Positions 51,912 to 60,594 of a DNA stretch of 64,000 nt are shown one piece after another. The notes beneath the pieces are model-generated. The model ran no database searches and was not told the origin of the DNA. It saw only the letters and a program-made list of their open reading frames with translations. Numbering within the stretch: the stretch's first letter is position 1; each line of letters opens with the position of its first letter. Origin of the DNA: Nisaea sp. (lineage in GTDB: Bacteria > Pseudomonadota > Alphaproteobacteria > Thalassobaculales > Thalassobaculaceae). Made by a program: the position numbers and the translations under genes. The stretch lies in NCBI RefSeq assembly GCF_034670185.1, contig NZ_JAXMNY010000001.1, forward strand, positions 496,001 to 560,000. Reading direction: 5' to 3'.

Positions 51912-52478
51912 TTGGACAATATTGAACGCAAGAGCCTGAAAATTCTCGCCGATTCCGCCCGTGAGAATCAAGGCGAGAGCGACCTTACACGTAACCTTGA
52001 TGCAGCAGCCGAAACCGGGGATCGGGTTGAGTATGACCGGGCCCGTGACAGCTTCGATTCCTTGCCGCCGGAAGAACGGCGCAGCATCGGTAGCGGTGCC
52101 GTAGAGCAGGCGGAAACAGCCCGGATCGAAGCCAAACTCTCCAAAGCGACCCGCGGTCGCCCGGTGCCTCCGGCCGAGCAAGCTGAAGAAGACCGGGATA
52201 TGCTCGGACTGGATTGGGTTCTGGGAAAGTCTGAAAGCGTGCCGAAGGCGGTGCGCAAGAAGCAGACCCGGATGCAGGACCCCGAAGCACGCCGCCCGGC
52301 GGCTCAGGCGCCTCTGCCGGATGACGGTGAGGGGAATTGGAACTGGCAGGCCTTGCCAAACGATCCGACCCTGCGTGGAGGCAGCAAAGACAAGGACCCG
52401 TTGCAGGAGCTACGCGAACAGTTGCTTGGCCCGGGTTCGGAACACACTTGGCGTCGTTCTCAGTCCTCCGGGGAATAG
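51912..52478 (+). CDS. Hypothetical hydrophilic protein (188 aa)
   Basis: This is a charged, low-complexity soluble protein of 188 residues, rich in Glu, Arg, Gln and Pro, with no membrane or signal segment. The frame begins at TTG 51912. The N-terminal half is probably helical (KSLKILADSAREN, ETARIEAKLSKATRG), and the C-terminal part looks disordered. It lies between the elongasome operon and tRNA-Lys. No family is recognised. Confidence 0.6.
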   Translation: MDNIERKSLKILADSARENQGESDLTRNLDAAAETGDRVEYDRARDSFDSLPPEERRSIGSGAVEQAETARIEAKLSKATRGRPVPPAEQAEEDRDMLGLDWVLGKSESVPKAVRKKQTRMQDPEARRPAAQAPLPDDGEGNWNWQALPNDPTLRGGSKDKDPLQELREQLLGPGSEHTWRRSQSSGE

Positions 52479-52537
52479 TGCAAAACCCGCTTGCAATAGG
52501 GTCACGCCTTTAGTATCAATCCGCTCCCTCGACGGGC

Positions 52538-52627
<90 letters not shown>

Positions 52628-52662
52628 TTTACTGGATAATTCGGCTAGTCAAACGGAAAAAT

Positions 52663-52703
52663 GGTTCACACATTTCCGCCGAATTCTGCAAATCGGTTCA
52701 CAC
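52663..52703 (+). repeat. Two GGTTCACAC sites at the island's left end
   Basis: Copies at 52663-52671 and 52695-52703 lie 32 bases apart in the same orientation, just inside the left direct repeat. A third copy lies at 54815-54823 near the right end. Confidence 0.6.
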
Positions 52704-52906
52704 TTGGCTGTTTGCGGATGTTGAGTATGATGCGCGCGCGATAAGCTCAAATCGCCTATAAGTTGCTGAAATTTAATCACTTTTTGTAGTGTCGCGCCCT
52801 GCTCCTGTTGTTTCCTTCACTCTTAGAACAGCTGATTCTTTGCCCAGCGGTTTTCTAGGGGGCAGTTATCGACAACACTATTCTTGCCCGTCAAAGCGGG
52901 GAGTGG

Positions 52907-53167
52907 GTGAACGGTATCAAAAGCCTGTTCCGACCGCTCCTGACGTTCGTGCTCGTCGTCGCCGAAGTCTTTATCTTCTGGAATATCTGTGAAGGGTATC
53001 GGTTGGGAGACGGATCCTCGATCCTGTCTCTTCTAAACGCATCGCAGAGTCCGGCGACGGATCTCTTGCAATATGTGGTCTACTCGATCGTCTTCGCTGC
53101 GCAAACGGCCGTTGTTTGGTGGTTTGGCGATCGTGCGTTCGCGCCGGCGGGCATGAAGAACCGATAA
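52907..53167 (+). CDS. Small two-span membrane protein of the mini-island (86 aa)
   Basis: This 86-residue ORFan starts at GTG 52907 behind GGGGAG. It has two hydrophobic segments (LLTFVLVVAEVFIFWNI and LLQYVVYSIVFAAQTAVVWWF) with a short polar loop. No family is recognised. It is the first gene inside the tRNA-Lys island and is read in the same direction as the next two. Confidence 0.6.
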   Translation: MNGIKSLFRPLLTFVLVVAEVFIFWNICEGYRLGDGSSILSLLNASQSPATDLLQYVVYSIVFAAQTAVVWWFGDRAFAPAGMKNR

Positions 53168-53278
53168 GCGGGTGGAGATTTATGCATTAGATAAGGGATG
53201 TATCCCCTCAGCATACGGGTGATTGACGATCTTGCCACACCAGCCTAGCGTACCCAACTCATGGGTGTGGAGGTGCGA

Positions 53279-53608
53279 ATGGCTGATGAGAAAACCGAAA
53301 CACAAGAAGAGTATGTTGCTCGAATATGGTCCGGGCCAGATGGGTTGAGGGAAGCCCAAGAGCGCGCGATAGAGGCTATGTCAAGTGGCCCGCACGTAAA
53401 TCGCTTCTTTGTTTTTGAGGTCGACGGGTTGTTTGAAATGGCGTTTGGAAATTTTCGCGCGATGCGAGTTTCTGACGGCGAGGTTATTACGAATGTGCAA
53501 TTCCCTGTCGGCGTGAAGATGGACCGATCAATGGCGATTTCGCTCAAAGACTATTTGGTCGAAATGCTGCCTGATGGCGAGGCTGCGGAAGATAAGGAAG
53601 ATGGCTGA
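53279..53608 (+). CDS. Mini-island soluble ORFan (109 aa)
   Basis: This is a 109-residue acidic soluble protein. ATG 53279 has GGAGG five bases upstream and is preferred over ATG 53261. The middle has alternating hydrophobic strands (RFFVFEVDGLFEMAFGNF) and the C-terminus is rich in Asp and Glu. Its stop lies inside the start region of the next gene (ATGGCTGA overlap), so the two are probably co-translated. The function is unknown. Confidence 0.65.
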   Translation: MADEKTETQEEYVARIWSGPDGLREAQERAIEAMSSGPHVNRFFVFEVDGLFEMAFGNFRAMRVSDGEVITNVQFPVGVKMDRSMAISLKDYLVEMLPDGEAAEDKEDG

Positions 53609-54125
53609 CGCCGCAGCCCAAAATGTGGTTTATCCACATGAATTTTCTGTTCAGCCGGGTTGGAGCGAGTCAGGCGGCAGCGGGGGAATGGTTCGGACGG
53701 GGTCGGCGATCGGAAGCGGTACTGGGGGAGAGAGCGTAGCTTCCCCGAGCGAAGCTAAACCTCGACGCCCAACAGGTAAGGACTCAGGTATGGTAGGCCC
53801 AACGAGGGAAGAGATAGACGCCAAGCTTGCTGCGGTAGAGGCGCGAGTTGAGGCGAAGCTGGTTGGGATTGACGGCAAGTTGGACCGCATCGTCGACCAA
53901 ATCGCTAATTCAGTTTCTGCAACTAATCAGAAAATCGACCTGCTTAGTGAAAAGGTAAGCACCGCCGGCGACGACGCGCGTGAGGCAAAAAAGGCTGCCG
54001 GCGATATAAAGTGGCACGTGCTCTACACGGCGTTGGGTGTTGTTGCTGTTATATTCGCGATGTGGGCGGTATGGGCTCAGGGAATTGAAATGGTCGCAGG
54101 ACTGTTTGAAGGCATTAAGGGATGA
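53601..54125 (+). CDS. Mini-island coiled-coil membrane protein (174 aa)
   Basis: The 174-residue protein has a Gly/Ser/Pro-rich, probably disordered N-terminus. A coiled coil follows at about residues 60-125 (EEIDAKLAAVEARVEAKLVG, then KLDRIVDQIANSVSATNQK), and one membrane helix near the C-terminus (YTALGVVAVIFAMWAVWA). This plan, a soluble coiled coil tethered to the membrane by a C-terminal helix, recurs among phage and plasmid small proteins, but no family is recognised. It overlaps the 109-residue gene by eight bases. Confidence 0.65.
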   Translation: MADAAAQNVVYPHEFSVQPGWSESGGSGGMVRTGSAIGSGTGGESVASPSEAKPRRPTGKDSGMVGPTREEIDAKLAAVEARVEAKLVGIDGKLDRIVDQIANSVSATNQKIDLLSEKVSTAGDDAREAKKAAGDIKWHVLYTALGVVAVIFAMWAVWAQGIEMVAGLFEGIKG

Positions 54126-54156
54126 CCTCGCTTCGTGAGGCTCGCAAGCGCGGCAA

Positions 54157-54181
54157 GGTCCGGGAGCGCTATATCCGGACC
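54157..54181. other. Perfect inverted repeat between convergent island genes
   Basis: A 7 bp stem (GGTCCGG and CCGGACC) with an 11-base loop lies between the ends of the 174-residue gene and the minus-strand gene. No T run follows, so it may be a weak terminator or a protein site. Confidence 0.45.
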
Positions 54182-54221
54182 GCACCGCGCAACAAGTTTC
54201 GCCTTTGATATCGACCAGGAC

Positions 54222-54773
54222 TTATTGCAGTGCTCCCGCTTGCAACGAAGTTGCACTGTCTCGTGCGGGTATTCCCGCAACTTCACTGATCCCGATTTGT
54301 TCATGCCGGCTACTTTTCTCGGTCAGTCTTAGGCAAAGATCCGCGCGCTCGTTTGCCGATACGGTCGCCGGTACGAATATCACTCTTGCCATGTAGTCGG
54401 TGCAACGGGTTCCGTTGGCGATGAGGTCATAAGGCTCGATCTCGATCAGGGGCACGCCGTCAGCGCAGCGCAGGCCGATCGCGCGAACGGTTCCGGAAAG
54501 TAAGATCGTATGGTCGCTGGTCTTGTCGCAAAGGTCCACGCGGTCTCCTCTCTTGACGTCCGTGCGGATCTCGCTTTCGTCATTTGTGCCGCCGTTGGCG
54601 ATCGCCCGGCCGTCCGGGTCCAGGACAACATAAATCTCCGCTTCCGGGATGGCGCGAATTTGCTTGCGGCCGAAAGCGATCAGTTGATCCGGATCTCGTT
54701 TTTCCATTTCGGTGATCAGATCACCATCTCTGGTGGTCACGCGGAGCTTGTGAAAACGTGCTATCTGGTCCAT
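54222..54773 (-). CDS. Mini-island ORFan, possible beta-domain protein (183 aa)
   Basis: A 183-residue soluble protein on the opposite strand to the other island genes. ATG 54773 follows a GAAAGGCGAAG stretch. Segments such as EIYVVLDPDGRAIANGG and HTILLSGTVRAIGLR suggest a beta-rich domain, possibly of SH3 or OB type, but no family is recognised. Five cysteines are scattered and form no clear metal site. Confidence 0.6.
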   Translation of the reverse strand: MDQIARFHKLRVTTRDGDLITEMEKRDPDQLIAFGRKQIRAIPEAEIYVVLDPDGRAIANGGTNDESEIRTDVKRGDRVDLCDKTSDHTILLSGTVRAIGLRCADGVPLIEIEPYDLIANGTRCTDYMARVIFVPATVSANERADLCLRLTEKSSRHEQIGISEVAGIPARDSATSLQAGALQ

Positions 54774-54814
54774 TGGTCTTCGCCTTTCGGTTGATATCGA
54801 AAGGGCGCGAAACA

Positions 54815-54823
54815 GGTTCACAC
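54815..54823 (+). repeat. GGTTCACAC site at the island's right end
   Basis: Same orientation as the two left-end copies, 96 bases before the right direct repeat. Confidence 0.55.
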
Positions 54824-54919
54824 TCGGTAAGTTTGGGCCGGTTTAAAGGCGCTGAAACTAGATGCCGAAGATGAACAATAAGCAGTAATATCAGGCGGAT
54901 AAGAGCAAAAATTGCGCGC

Positions 54920-54978
54920 TCTTAATCAGCGGGTCGTAGGTTCGAGTCCTACTGCGCCCACCACTCTCCGCCTTGATA
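54920..54978 (+). repeat. 59 bp direct repeat, right copy (attR-like)
   Basis: A copy of the tRNA-Lys 3' part plus 14 flanking bases, without the 5' half, so it is not a functional tRNA. The last coordinate is uncertain by one base. Confidence 0.9.
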
Positions 54979-55072
54979 AAAAAGTGTTTTCAGCTTCGTA
55001 CGGTGAACGGATCAGTCGCTCCGACAAGCTCCCATAATCTCATTCCGATACGCTGGCATGTACCCTTGCAGT

Positions 55073-55552
55073 CTAAGGCTCTTGAACTCTTTCGAAATCA
55101 AGAAATGCAATGAGCTTGTTAACGGTATTGTCGTCATCTGAAAGCGGGAAAATGGCCCGTTCAATAGTATGATGGTAGTCATTTAGTTTTCGGAAGTCAT
55201 GATCCGAAAAAACCGGGCGCTTTTCAGAAATAGGAAGGTGGTACTCTTTCAGAACCTTGTTTCTGACATCTCCAAAATCAATTTCGTCCAAATATTTTCC
55301 AGTATAATCACTTCCATACATATCGACGATTTTCGTTCCGACAAGACGAATTCTTAACCGTGCACCGTCGTTTTCGACATCAATGAGGATGATGGAGGAG
55401 AGCAATCGAGGCATCTCCAACGGGTCGAAATCGGCCCGTTTGGCCATCCGGCGATTACCGCGCTTACTGTTCCAGAGCTTAAATGCCTCGCGAAGAAGCG
55501 GTGATCTCACTCTCTCGAACTGTTTTTCATCGACACTCAAGTGCAACACCAC
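55073..55552 (-). CDS. PAS_5 (DUF1457) domain protein
   Basis: This 159-residue soluble protein matches the PAS_5 family, common and multicopy in Rhodospirillales. The start of the domain reads LREAFKLWNSKRGNRR, followed by the PAS-like core RLRIRLVGTKIVDMYGSDYTG and a final strand LIAFLDFERV. Such proteins are thought to be sensors, but ligands are unknown. It lies just right of the mini-island. A related protein is at 61877-62488. Confidence 0.82.
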   Translation of the reverse strand: MVLHLSVDEKQFERVRSPLLREAFKLWNSKRGNRRMAKRADFDPLEMPRLLSSIILIDVENDGARLRIRLVGTKIVDMYGSDYTGKYLDEIDFGDVRNKVLKEYHLPISEKRPVFSDHDFRKLNDYHHTIERAIFPLSDDDNTVNKLIAFLDFERVQEP

Positions 55553-55683
55553 ATCGGTTTGGGCCTGATTTAGTCAGTCTGGTTTTTCACGATACCAATC
55601 ATGGCATGTAAATGTCAGGAGTCATGCGTGGATTGGGGAACCGTTACCGAAACCGGTCGACGTCTGGTTTGGCAGAAGGCTGC

Positions 55684-56208
55684 TCAGGAAACTGGCCCGC
55701 AGGCCTTGAGCTGTGCCGTTGCTCTCCCGTCCGACAGAAAAACAGCGGTCGCGGGTTCTTGTCCTAAGGTTGTTATGACGATCATTGCGCCTGCGATTTC
55801 TGACGAATCCACCACCGTCTGCCCGTAAGGCCCGTCGGGCAACGTGTCGTCGACATCCACTGTGAAGACGACGCGTCCGCGCCCTTCGAGCCTGTCAAAC
55901 AGGATTGATACGACACGATCGCCGTCCGTGACGGGGGAGAAGCTCCGGACTGCGTTTCTCCCCTCGGCAATGCCGAAGGGTTCGTAGGCACTTGCGCCCG
56001 CGCCGCCTTCCGTAATGTCAAACAACAGGCCGCCGGCCGAGCTCCGTAGGTCGATCTGCATGCCGAAGTCGTAATATTCGCAATCGTTCCGGTTCTCGAC
56101 GATGAACAGATCGGACGGGGAGGCTTCGATAAATGTCACGACGAGATCGGCCAAAGCCGCCGAGGGGAGCAGAGAGAGGAGGGCTGTGAGGAGTGCGCGG
56201 CCAGTCAT
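55684..56208 (-). CDS. Secreted hypothetical protein (174 aa)
   Basis: The 174-residue protein has a clear signal peptide (LLTALLSLLPSAALA, cleavage near residue 20) and a mature part of repeated beta-strand character with two conserved-looking cysteines. The mature chain begins DLVVTFIEASPSDLFIVEN. It is periplasmic or secreted. No family is recognised. Confidence 0.7.
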   Translation of the reverse strand: MTGRALLTALLSLLPSAALADLVVTFIEASPSDLFIVENRNDCEYYDFGMQIDLRSSAGGLLFDITEGGAGASAYEPFGIAEGRNAVRSFSPVTDGDRVVSILFDRLEGRGRVVFTVDVDDTLPDGPYGQTVVDSSEIAGAMIVITTLGQEPATAVFLSDGRATAQLKACGPVS

Positions 56209-56405
56209 AAGGACGGATATAGGGCTGCGCGCGGGATTGCACAGAGGGTAAAGGCTGTAATCACGTCACGGCAGCGATTGGCCTCCTACACCGTCGTGGA
56301 TTGTTTCTCACCATACAAACACCGATGACCTTTTAGTGAATATACAAGAATTTCTGCTGTTGTAGCCTAAAGGTAGGCAAACTTGCCTGCAGTGGGAGAT
56401 CGAAC

Positions 56406-56879
56406 ATGCAAAAAATCAAAACAATACTGACTGCCTTTGGCTTTTCCGCCGCACTCCTTGTGGCGGCTCCGGTATTCGCGGACGGCCATCTGGAAAAAGC
56501 CATCGAGGCGCGCCAGGCGGTCATGAAGCTCTATTCCTTCAATCTGGGCCAGCTTGGAGCGATGGCGAAAGGCAGCGTGGCATATGACGCAACGGCAGCC
56601 AGTGCCGCTGCCAATAACCTCGCCGCACTTGCCGCGCTGGATCAGGGGATGATGTGGCCAAAAGGCTCGGACGCGACGGCGATGCCCGACAAGACGCGCG
56701 CCATGGCGGAAATCTGGGCGACCTATCCAGAGATAAACGGCAAGAGCAAAGCGCTCGCCGATGCATCAATGGCGATGGCCAAGGTTGCTGGTGACGGGTT
56801 GCCGGCCCTGCAGGGGGCTCTCGGTGATGTCGGAAAATCATGCGGCGGCTGTCACAAACCTTTCCGTGCGCCTAAATAA
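56406..56879 (+). CDS. Cytochrome c' (four-helix bundle)
   Basis: A periplasmic class II cytochrome of 157 residues. The signal peptide ends near residue 25 (VAAPVFADG), and the heme motif CGGCH is at the far C-terminus (residues 146-150), as expected for cytochrome c'. Such proteins bind NO or carry electrons. A diheme cytochrome follows 66 bases downstream on the same strand and may be its partner. Confidence 0.92.
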   Translation: MQKIKTILTAFGFSAALLVAAPVFADGHLEKAIEARQAVMKLYSFNLGQLGAMAKGSVAYDATAASAAANNLAALAALDQGMMWPKGSDATAMPDKTRAMAEIWATYPEINGKSKALADASMAMAKVAGDGLPALQGALGDVGKSCGGCHKPFRAPK

Positions 56880-56945
56880 TCAGATCTGGTTCTGCCGGGG
56901 CCCGGGCTGCGACCGGGCCCCGCAAGACGCGCAGGAGAGGGTGTG

Positions 56946-57860
56946 ATGACAGGTGGGATGCGCCGCGCATTGCTCGGGGTTGTGGCTCTTGCCGCCGCTG
57001 GAGCGGTTGCCGGATGGGTTCTGACGGCGCCTGAAACGGTTCCGCAAGGCAGCGTGCCTGCTGACGGCGGTGATGCTGAACGTGGCCAGGCGATTTTCAC
57101 CATCGGCGGCTGCGTCTCCTGTCATGCGGCGGACGGTGCCAAGGGGGAGCAGAAGCTAATCCTCGCGGGAGGCCGGTCTTTCGTCACCGCATTCGGCATT
57201 TTCTATGCCCCGAACATTTCCCCGGATCCCGAAGCCGGCATCGGGGGCTGGCGTAGTGTCGATTTCGTTAATGCCATGAAGCATGGTGTTTCGCCGGACG
57301 ACAATCATTACTACCCAGCTTTTCCCTACACTTCTTACGCCCGGATGAAGACCGAGGATCTACTGGATCTCTGGGCCTACATGAAGTCGCTGCCCGCGAG
57401 TGAGAAAGCGAACACGCCGCATGCAGTCGGCTTCCCGTTTTCGGTCCGGCGCGGTCTCGGGCTCTGGAAACAGCTCTACCTCGATCCGGCTCCGGTGGTG
57501 GAGGTCAGCGCAGACCTGGAGAGAGGGCGCTATCTGGTTGAAGGGCCGGGCCATTGCGGGGAATGCCATACACCGCGTTCCGTCATTGGCGGCCTTGATC
57601 TTTCGCGCTGGTTGGCTGGTGGCCCCAATCCGGACGGGAAAGGCTCTATCCCGAACCTGACCCCGGCTGGCGGCGATATTGCCGCCTGGTCGGAAGCCGA
57701 TATCGCGGAGTATCTGAAATCCGGTTTTACACCGGATTTCGATACGGTCGGTGGTTCCATGACAGAGGTGGTGGAGAATACGGGCCTGCTGAGCGACGAG
57801 GATCGCCGTGCCATTGCCCGCTACCTCAAGGCTATTCCGCCGATTGGTGCGCCGAAATAA
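56946..57860 (+). CDS. Diheme c-type cytochrome
   Basis: The 304-residue protein has an N-terminal membrane or signal segment (about residues 8-25) and two heme motifs, CVSCH at residues 56-60 and CGECH at 204-208. The two-domain layout resembles the cytochrome subunit of membrane alcohol and aldehyde dehydrogenases. ATG 56946 follows AGGAGAGGG; GTG 56943 is possible. With the cytochrome c' gene ahead it forms a small electron-carrier pair without a dehydrogenase in the window. Confidence 0.9.
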   Translation: MTGGMRRALLGVVALAAAGAVAGWVLTAPETVPQGSVPADGGDAERGQAIFTIGGCVSCHAADGAKGEQKLILAGGRSFVTAFGIFYAPNISPDPEAGIGGWRSVDFVNAMKHGVSPDDNHYYPAFPYTSYARMKTEDLLDLWAYMKSLPASEKANTPHAVGFPFSVRRGLGLWKQLYLDPAPVVEVSADLERGRYLVEGPGHCGECHTPRSVIGGLDLSRWLAGGPNPDGKGSIPNLTPAGGDIAAWSEADIAEYLKSGFTPDFDTVGGSMTEVVENTGLLSDEDRRAIARYLKAIPPIGAPK

Positions 57861-57917
57861 GAGGCCTTGAGGTGTGCTGGCTGCGAGGACAGCGGCCGTT
57901 TTGGCCAGACTGTTCCG

Positions 57918-59969
57918 TCAGGCGGCGAGTGCCGCTTGGTCCCATGCGCGGATGGTATCCCGGATGCTTTCGTCGAGCTCGATAAACTCAGCGCCGAACC
58001 CTTTGACACGTTTGCGTTGCCTCACGACCCGGGCCTGAACCCTGCCAAGACCGGTCAGGTCAACCTCGATTGTCGTGCCTTCCGGGATCTTTTCATCGGT
58101 CCCGATTTCGAGGCCGGTTTCCGAGATGTTGTGGATGACACAATGATACCAGTCTTCGCCGACGCGGAACCTGGACGCTTCCATGAGCGTTTTACGCTCC
58201 GCTTCACGCCGGTTGCCTGCCGCGGATTCCCGGACGATAGCCGTCAGCCTGGTCTGTAGCTCCTGCATCTTGTTTGTGATCGTGGTCGCTGAGGCACTAA
58301 TCTCCTGGGACATGGTGCCGTTTTCCTCAGCCGATGCGGCGACGCCAGTGATTTTTCCCGAGACTTCCTGGGTGCCCATGGCCGCTTCCTGGACATTCTG
58401 GGTAATTTCATTGGTGGTGTCGGTCTGTTGCTCGATTGCGACCGTGATCTGTTCCGAGATCTCGTTGATCCGCACCACGGTCTCGCCAATCGCGCGCATT
58501 GCCTGGACCGCGTCGCTGGTAATGCTCTGGATGCTCTGGACCTGCCCCGCGATATCTTCCGTCGCGCTGCCGGTCTGGTTGGCGAGGGATTTTACTTCAG
58601 ATGCTACAACCGCAAACCCCTTGCCCGCTTCGCCGGCACGTGCGGCCTCGATTGTTGCATTGAGAGCCAGAAGGTTGGTCTGCTCGGCGATGTCCGTGAT
58701 CATGTTGACCACGGCGCCGATCTTTTCGGCCGCGCTTGCAAGCCCTTCGACCGTTGCGTTGGTTTTCTCGATCTCGGTTGTCGCTTCCCTGGCGATGTCG
58801 GTCGATGCACCGACCTGTCGGCTGATTTCCTGAATTGACTGCGCCATCTCCTGGGATGCCGCGGCCACGGTATTAACGTTCACGGTCGCTTCTTCCGACG
58901 CGGCCGCGACGGCCATGCTTTCCTGTCTCACGTTTTCCGCCGACCGGTTCATGGTTTCCGAGCGCTGGCGCATCTGTTCCATCTCTTCGGCGATGGAGTT
59001 GACGGCGGTTTTCAGTTCCTCTTCCAGCTTGTTACTAAGCGTCAGCATCTCTTCCTGCAGGCGGCGTTGCTGTTCTTCCTGCTCCTGCTGACGGGACTCT
59101 GTCATCTGCTCGAGCTCGATGCTGGCTTCCTTGAAGACCGAAACGGCTTCCGCCATGCTGCCAATCTCGTCTCTGCGGCCGCGCGCAGGCACGTCCACGC
59201 TGTAGTCGCCGGTGGAGAGCCGGGCCATGGCAGAGGTCAGCTTGACGATCGGTCCGGCGACCGCATTGCCGATTGCCGCACCGCTGGCAAGCCCGCCGAC
59301 CAGACCCAGGCAGGCCAGAGCGACAATGATCTTCAAGCTTTGCTGTTCGTGCTCTTCAGCTGCATAGAGAGAGCGCTGCGTAAATTCCCCGATTTCACTC
59401 AGGATCTCTTCCATCTTGTGATCGAGAGTGGTTTCCAATGCCTCCGCTTTTTCAGCAAAGTTGGTTGCCGCGTCCATATCACCCGCTTCATGGGCTTTGA
59501 ATGCGCCTTTCGCCTGAACCTCGTAATCAGCGTGGAGACGCTTTGCCTCTTTGACTTGTTCCGCGACCGAGGAAAATTCCTCAACGGTTTCGGTCGCCCC
59601 GTGGGAGGAACTCACCTCAATTGCATGCTCCAGTCTGCGTTCAAGGTCCAGAAACAGCGCATCCGCACTCTTGCTTTGTTCTTCGAATTTTTTGATTTCC
59701 TTGGCGAGCACCGCGCTGAGGTCGGCATCCTTCTTCTGAATGCCGGAAAATCGCATGGCTTTCTCAAAATGAATGGCTTGCTCAAGCTGCAAGACGGTCA
59801 CCTTGGTCAATTGCCGTGTGATCGGCATGTCTTCTTCTGCGATTTCCTTGAGCTCAATGCCGATCAAATTCATCGAGAATACGGCATAGACCAAAGCCAC
59901 TATCGGGAGAGGGAGAGTGACCAGACATACGCCAATGATTTTCTTCCGGATCGAGAGACTGGAAAACAT
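57918..59969 (-). CDS. Methyl-accepting chemotaxis protein with C-terminal PilZ domain
   Basis: The 683-residue receptor has a first membrane helix (about residues 8-33), a helical periplasmic sensor of about 160 residues, and a second helix (IIVALACLGLVGGLASGAAIG). A HAMP domain, the signalling hairpin (NLLALNATIEAARAGEAGKG) and a PilZ domain over the last 100 residues follow. The PilZ domain keeps RREAER and NISETGLEIG, the c-di-GMP-binding pattern. The receptor should therefore combine chemotaxis signalling with second-messenger input. Confidence 0.94.
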   Translation of the reverse strand: MFSSLSIRKKIIGVCLVTLPLPIVALVYAVFSMNLIGIELKEIAEEDMPITRQLTKVTVLQLEQAIHFEKAMRFSGIQKKDADLSAVLAKEIKKFEEQSKSADALFLDLERRLEHAIEVSSSHGATETVEEFSSVAEQVKEAKRLHADYEVQAKGAFKAHEAGDMDAATNFAEKAEALETTLDHKMEEILSEIGEFTQRSLYAAEEHEQQSLKIIVALACLGLVGGLASGAAIGNAVAGPIVKLTSAMARLSTGDYSVDVPARGRRDEIGSMAEAVSVFKEASIELEQMTESRQQEQEEQQRRLQEEMLTLSNKLEEELKTAVNSIAEEMEQMRQRSETMNRSAENVRQESMAVAAASEEATVNVNTVAAASQEMAQSIQEISRQVGASTDIAREATTEIEKTNATVEGLASAAEKIGAVVNMITDIAEQTNLLALNATIEAARAGEAGKGFAVVASEVKSLANQTGSATEDIAGQVQSIQSITSDAVQAMRAIGETVVRINEISEQITVAIEQQTDTTNEITQNVQEAAMGTQEVSGKITGVAASAEENGTMSQEISASATTITNKMQELQTRLTAIVRESAAGNRREAERKTLMEASRFRVGEDWYHCVIHNISETGLEIGTDEKIPEGTTIEVDLTGLGRVQARVVRQRKRVKGFGAEFIELDESIRDTIRAWDQAALAA

Positions 59970-60594
59970 CTAAACGGCCCTTTGCGTGATCTTCCATTGG
60001 AAGGATTTGTATCAAAAATTGTATAATCGAAACTTCGCCCATACCGTTACTTGATGCACAAACTGCCCATATTTCCAGTGTTTTTTCACGGGAAATTTTT
60101 ACGTTTTAGAGTGCCAATGTCATCCGTTTGTATGGAATTCGCTATCTTGAGTTTATAAATGAAAGCATTAATAAGCCATTAATGTAAATATTTGTTAAGC
60201 TTCGACAGGTTTGGAGCTCTTCGCCGTTGAATAATGGCACACATTTTCTGTTCGTATTTCGGGAGGTATTTTACACTGTATTGTAGGACTAAATCTTTCA
60301 TAGATTGCATGATTGCGGCCAAGTGATTTCCGTAGGCCAGATCCGACGTGAAGGATTGAGTGGGCCTCTTCGGCGATGGTGCGTTGGTTCTGAATTAGGG
60401 AAAGGTTCCTGCTTCCCGATAGGTGCTTGGTTGCAGTAGGATAGGATTTCTTTTCAGGCTGTAATTCGAACGGCCTTAAGGTCGTTGGACGACCGTTTCC
60501 CGGACTATTCAGACACGCTCGGCCTGCGCGGCAGCGCTATGGCTCCCTCTACGGCTTCCTCGCCGTGGCAGGAAATTGAAAGGAAGAGGTAGAG
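59970..60594. other. Non-coding region between the receptor and M20 genes
   Basis: This 625-base gap is AT-rich in its first 330 bases (to about 60300) and GC-normal after that. I see no gene, RNA or repeat in it. It must carry the promoter of the receptor gene and the promoter of the M20 gene. Confidence 0.5.

Noticed and set aside
54920..54978. Second tRNA-Lys gene
   Set aside because: Only the 3' part is present; the acceptor 5' strand, D arm and half the anticodon stem are missing.
55601..55828. 75-residue plus-strand open frame
   Set aside because: It runs into the antisense of the secreted protein gene and has no ribosome site or family pattern.
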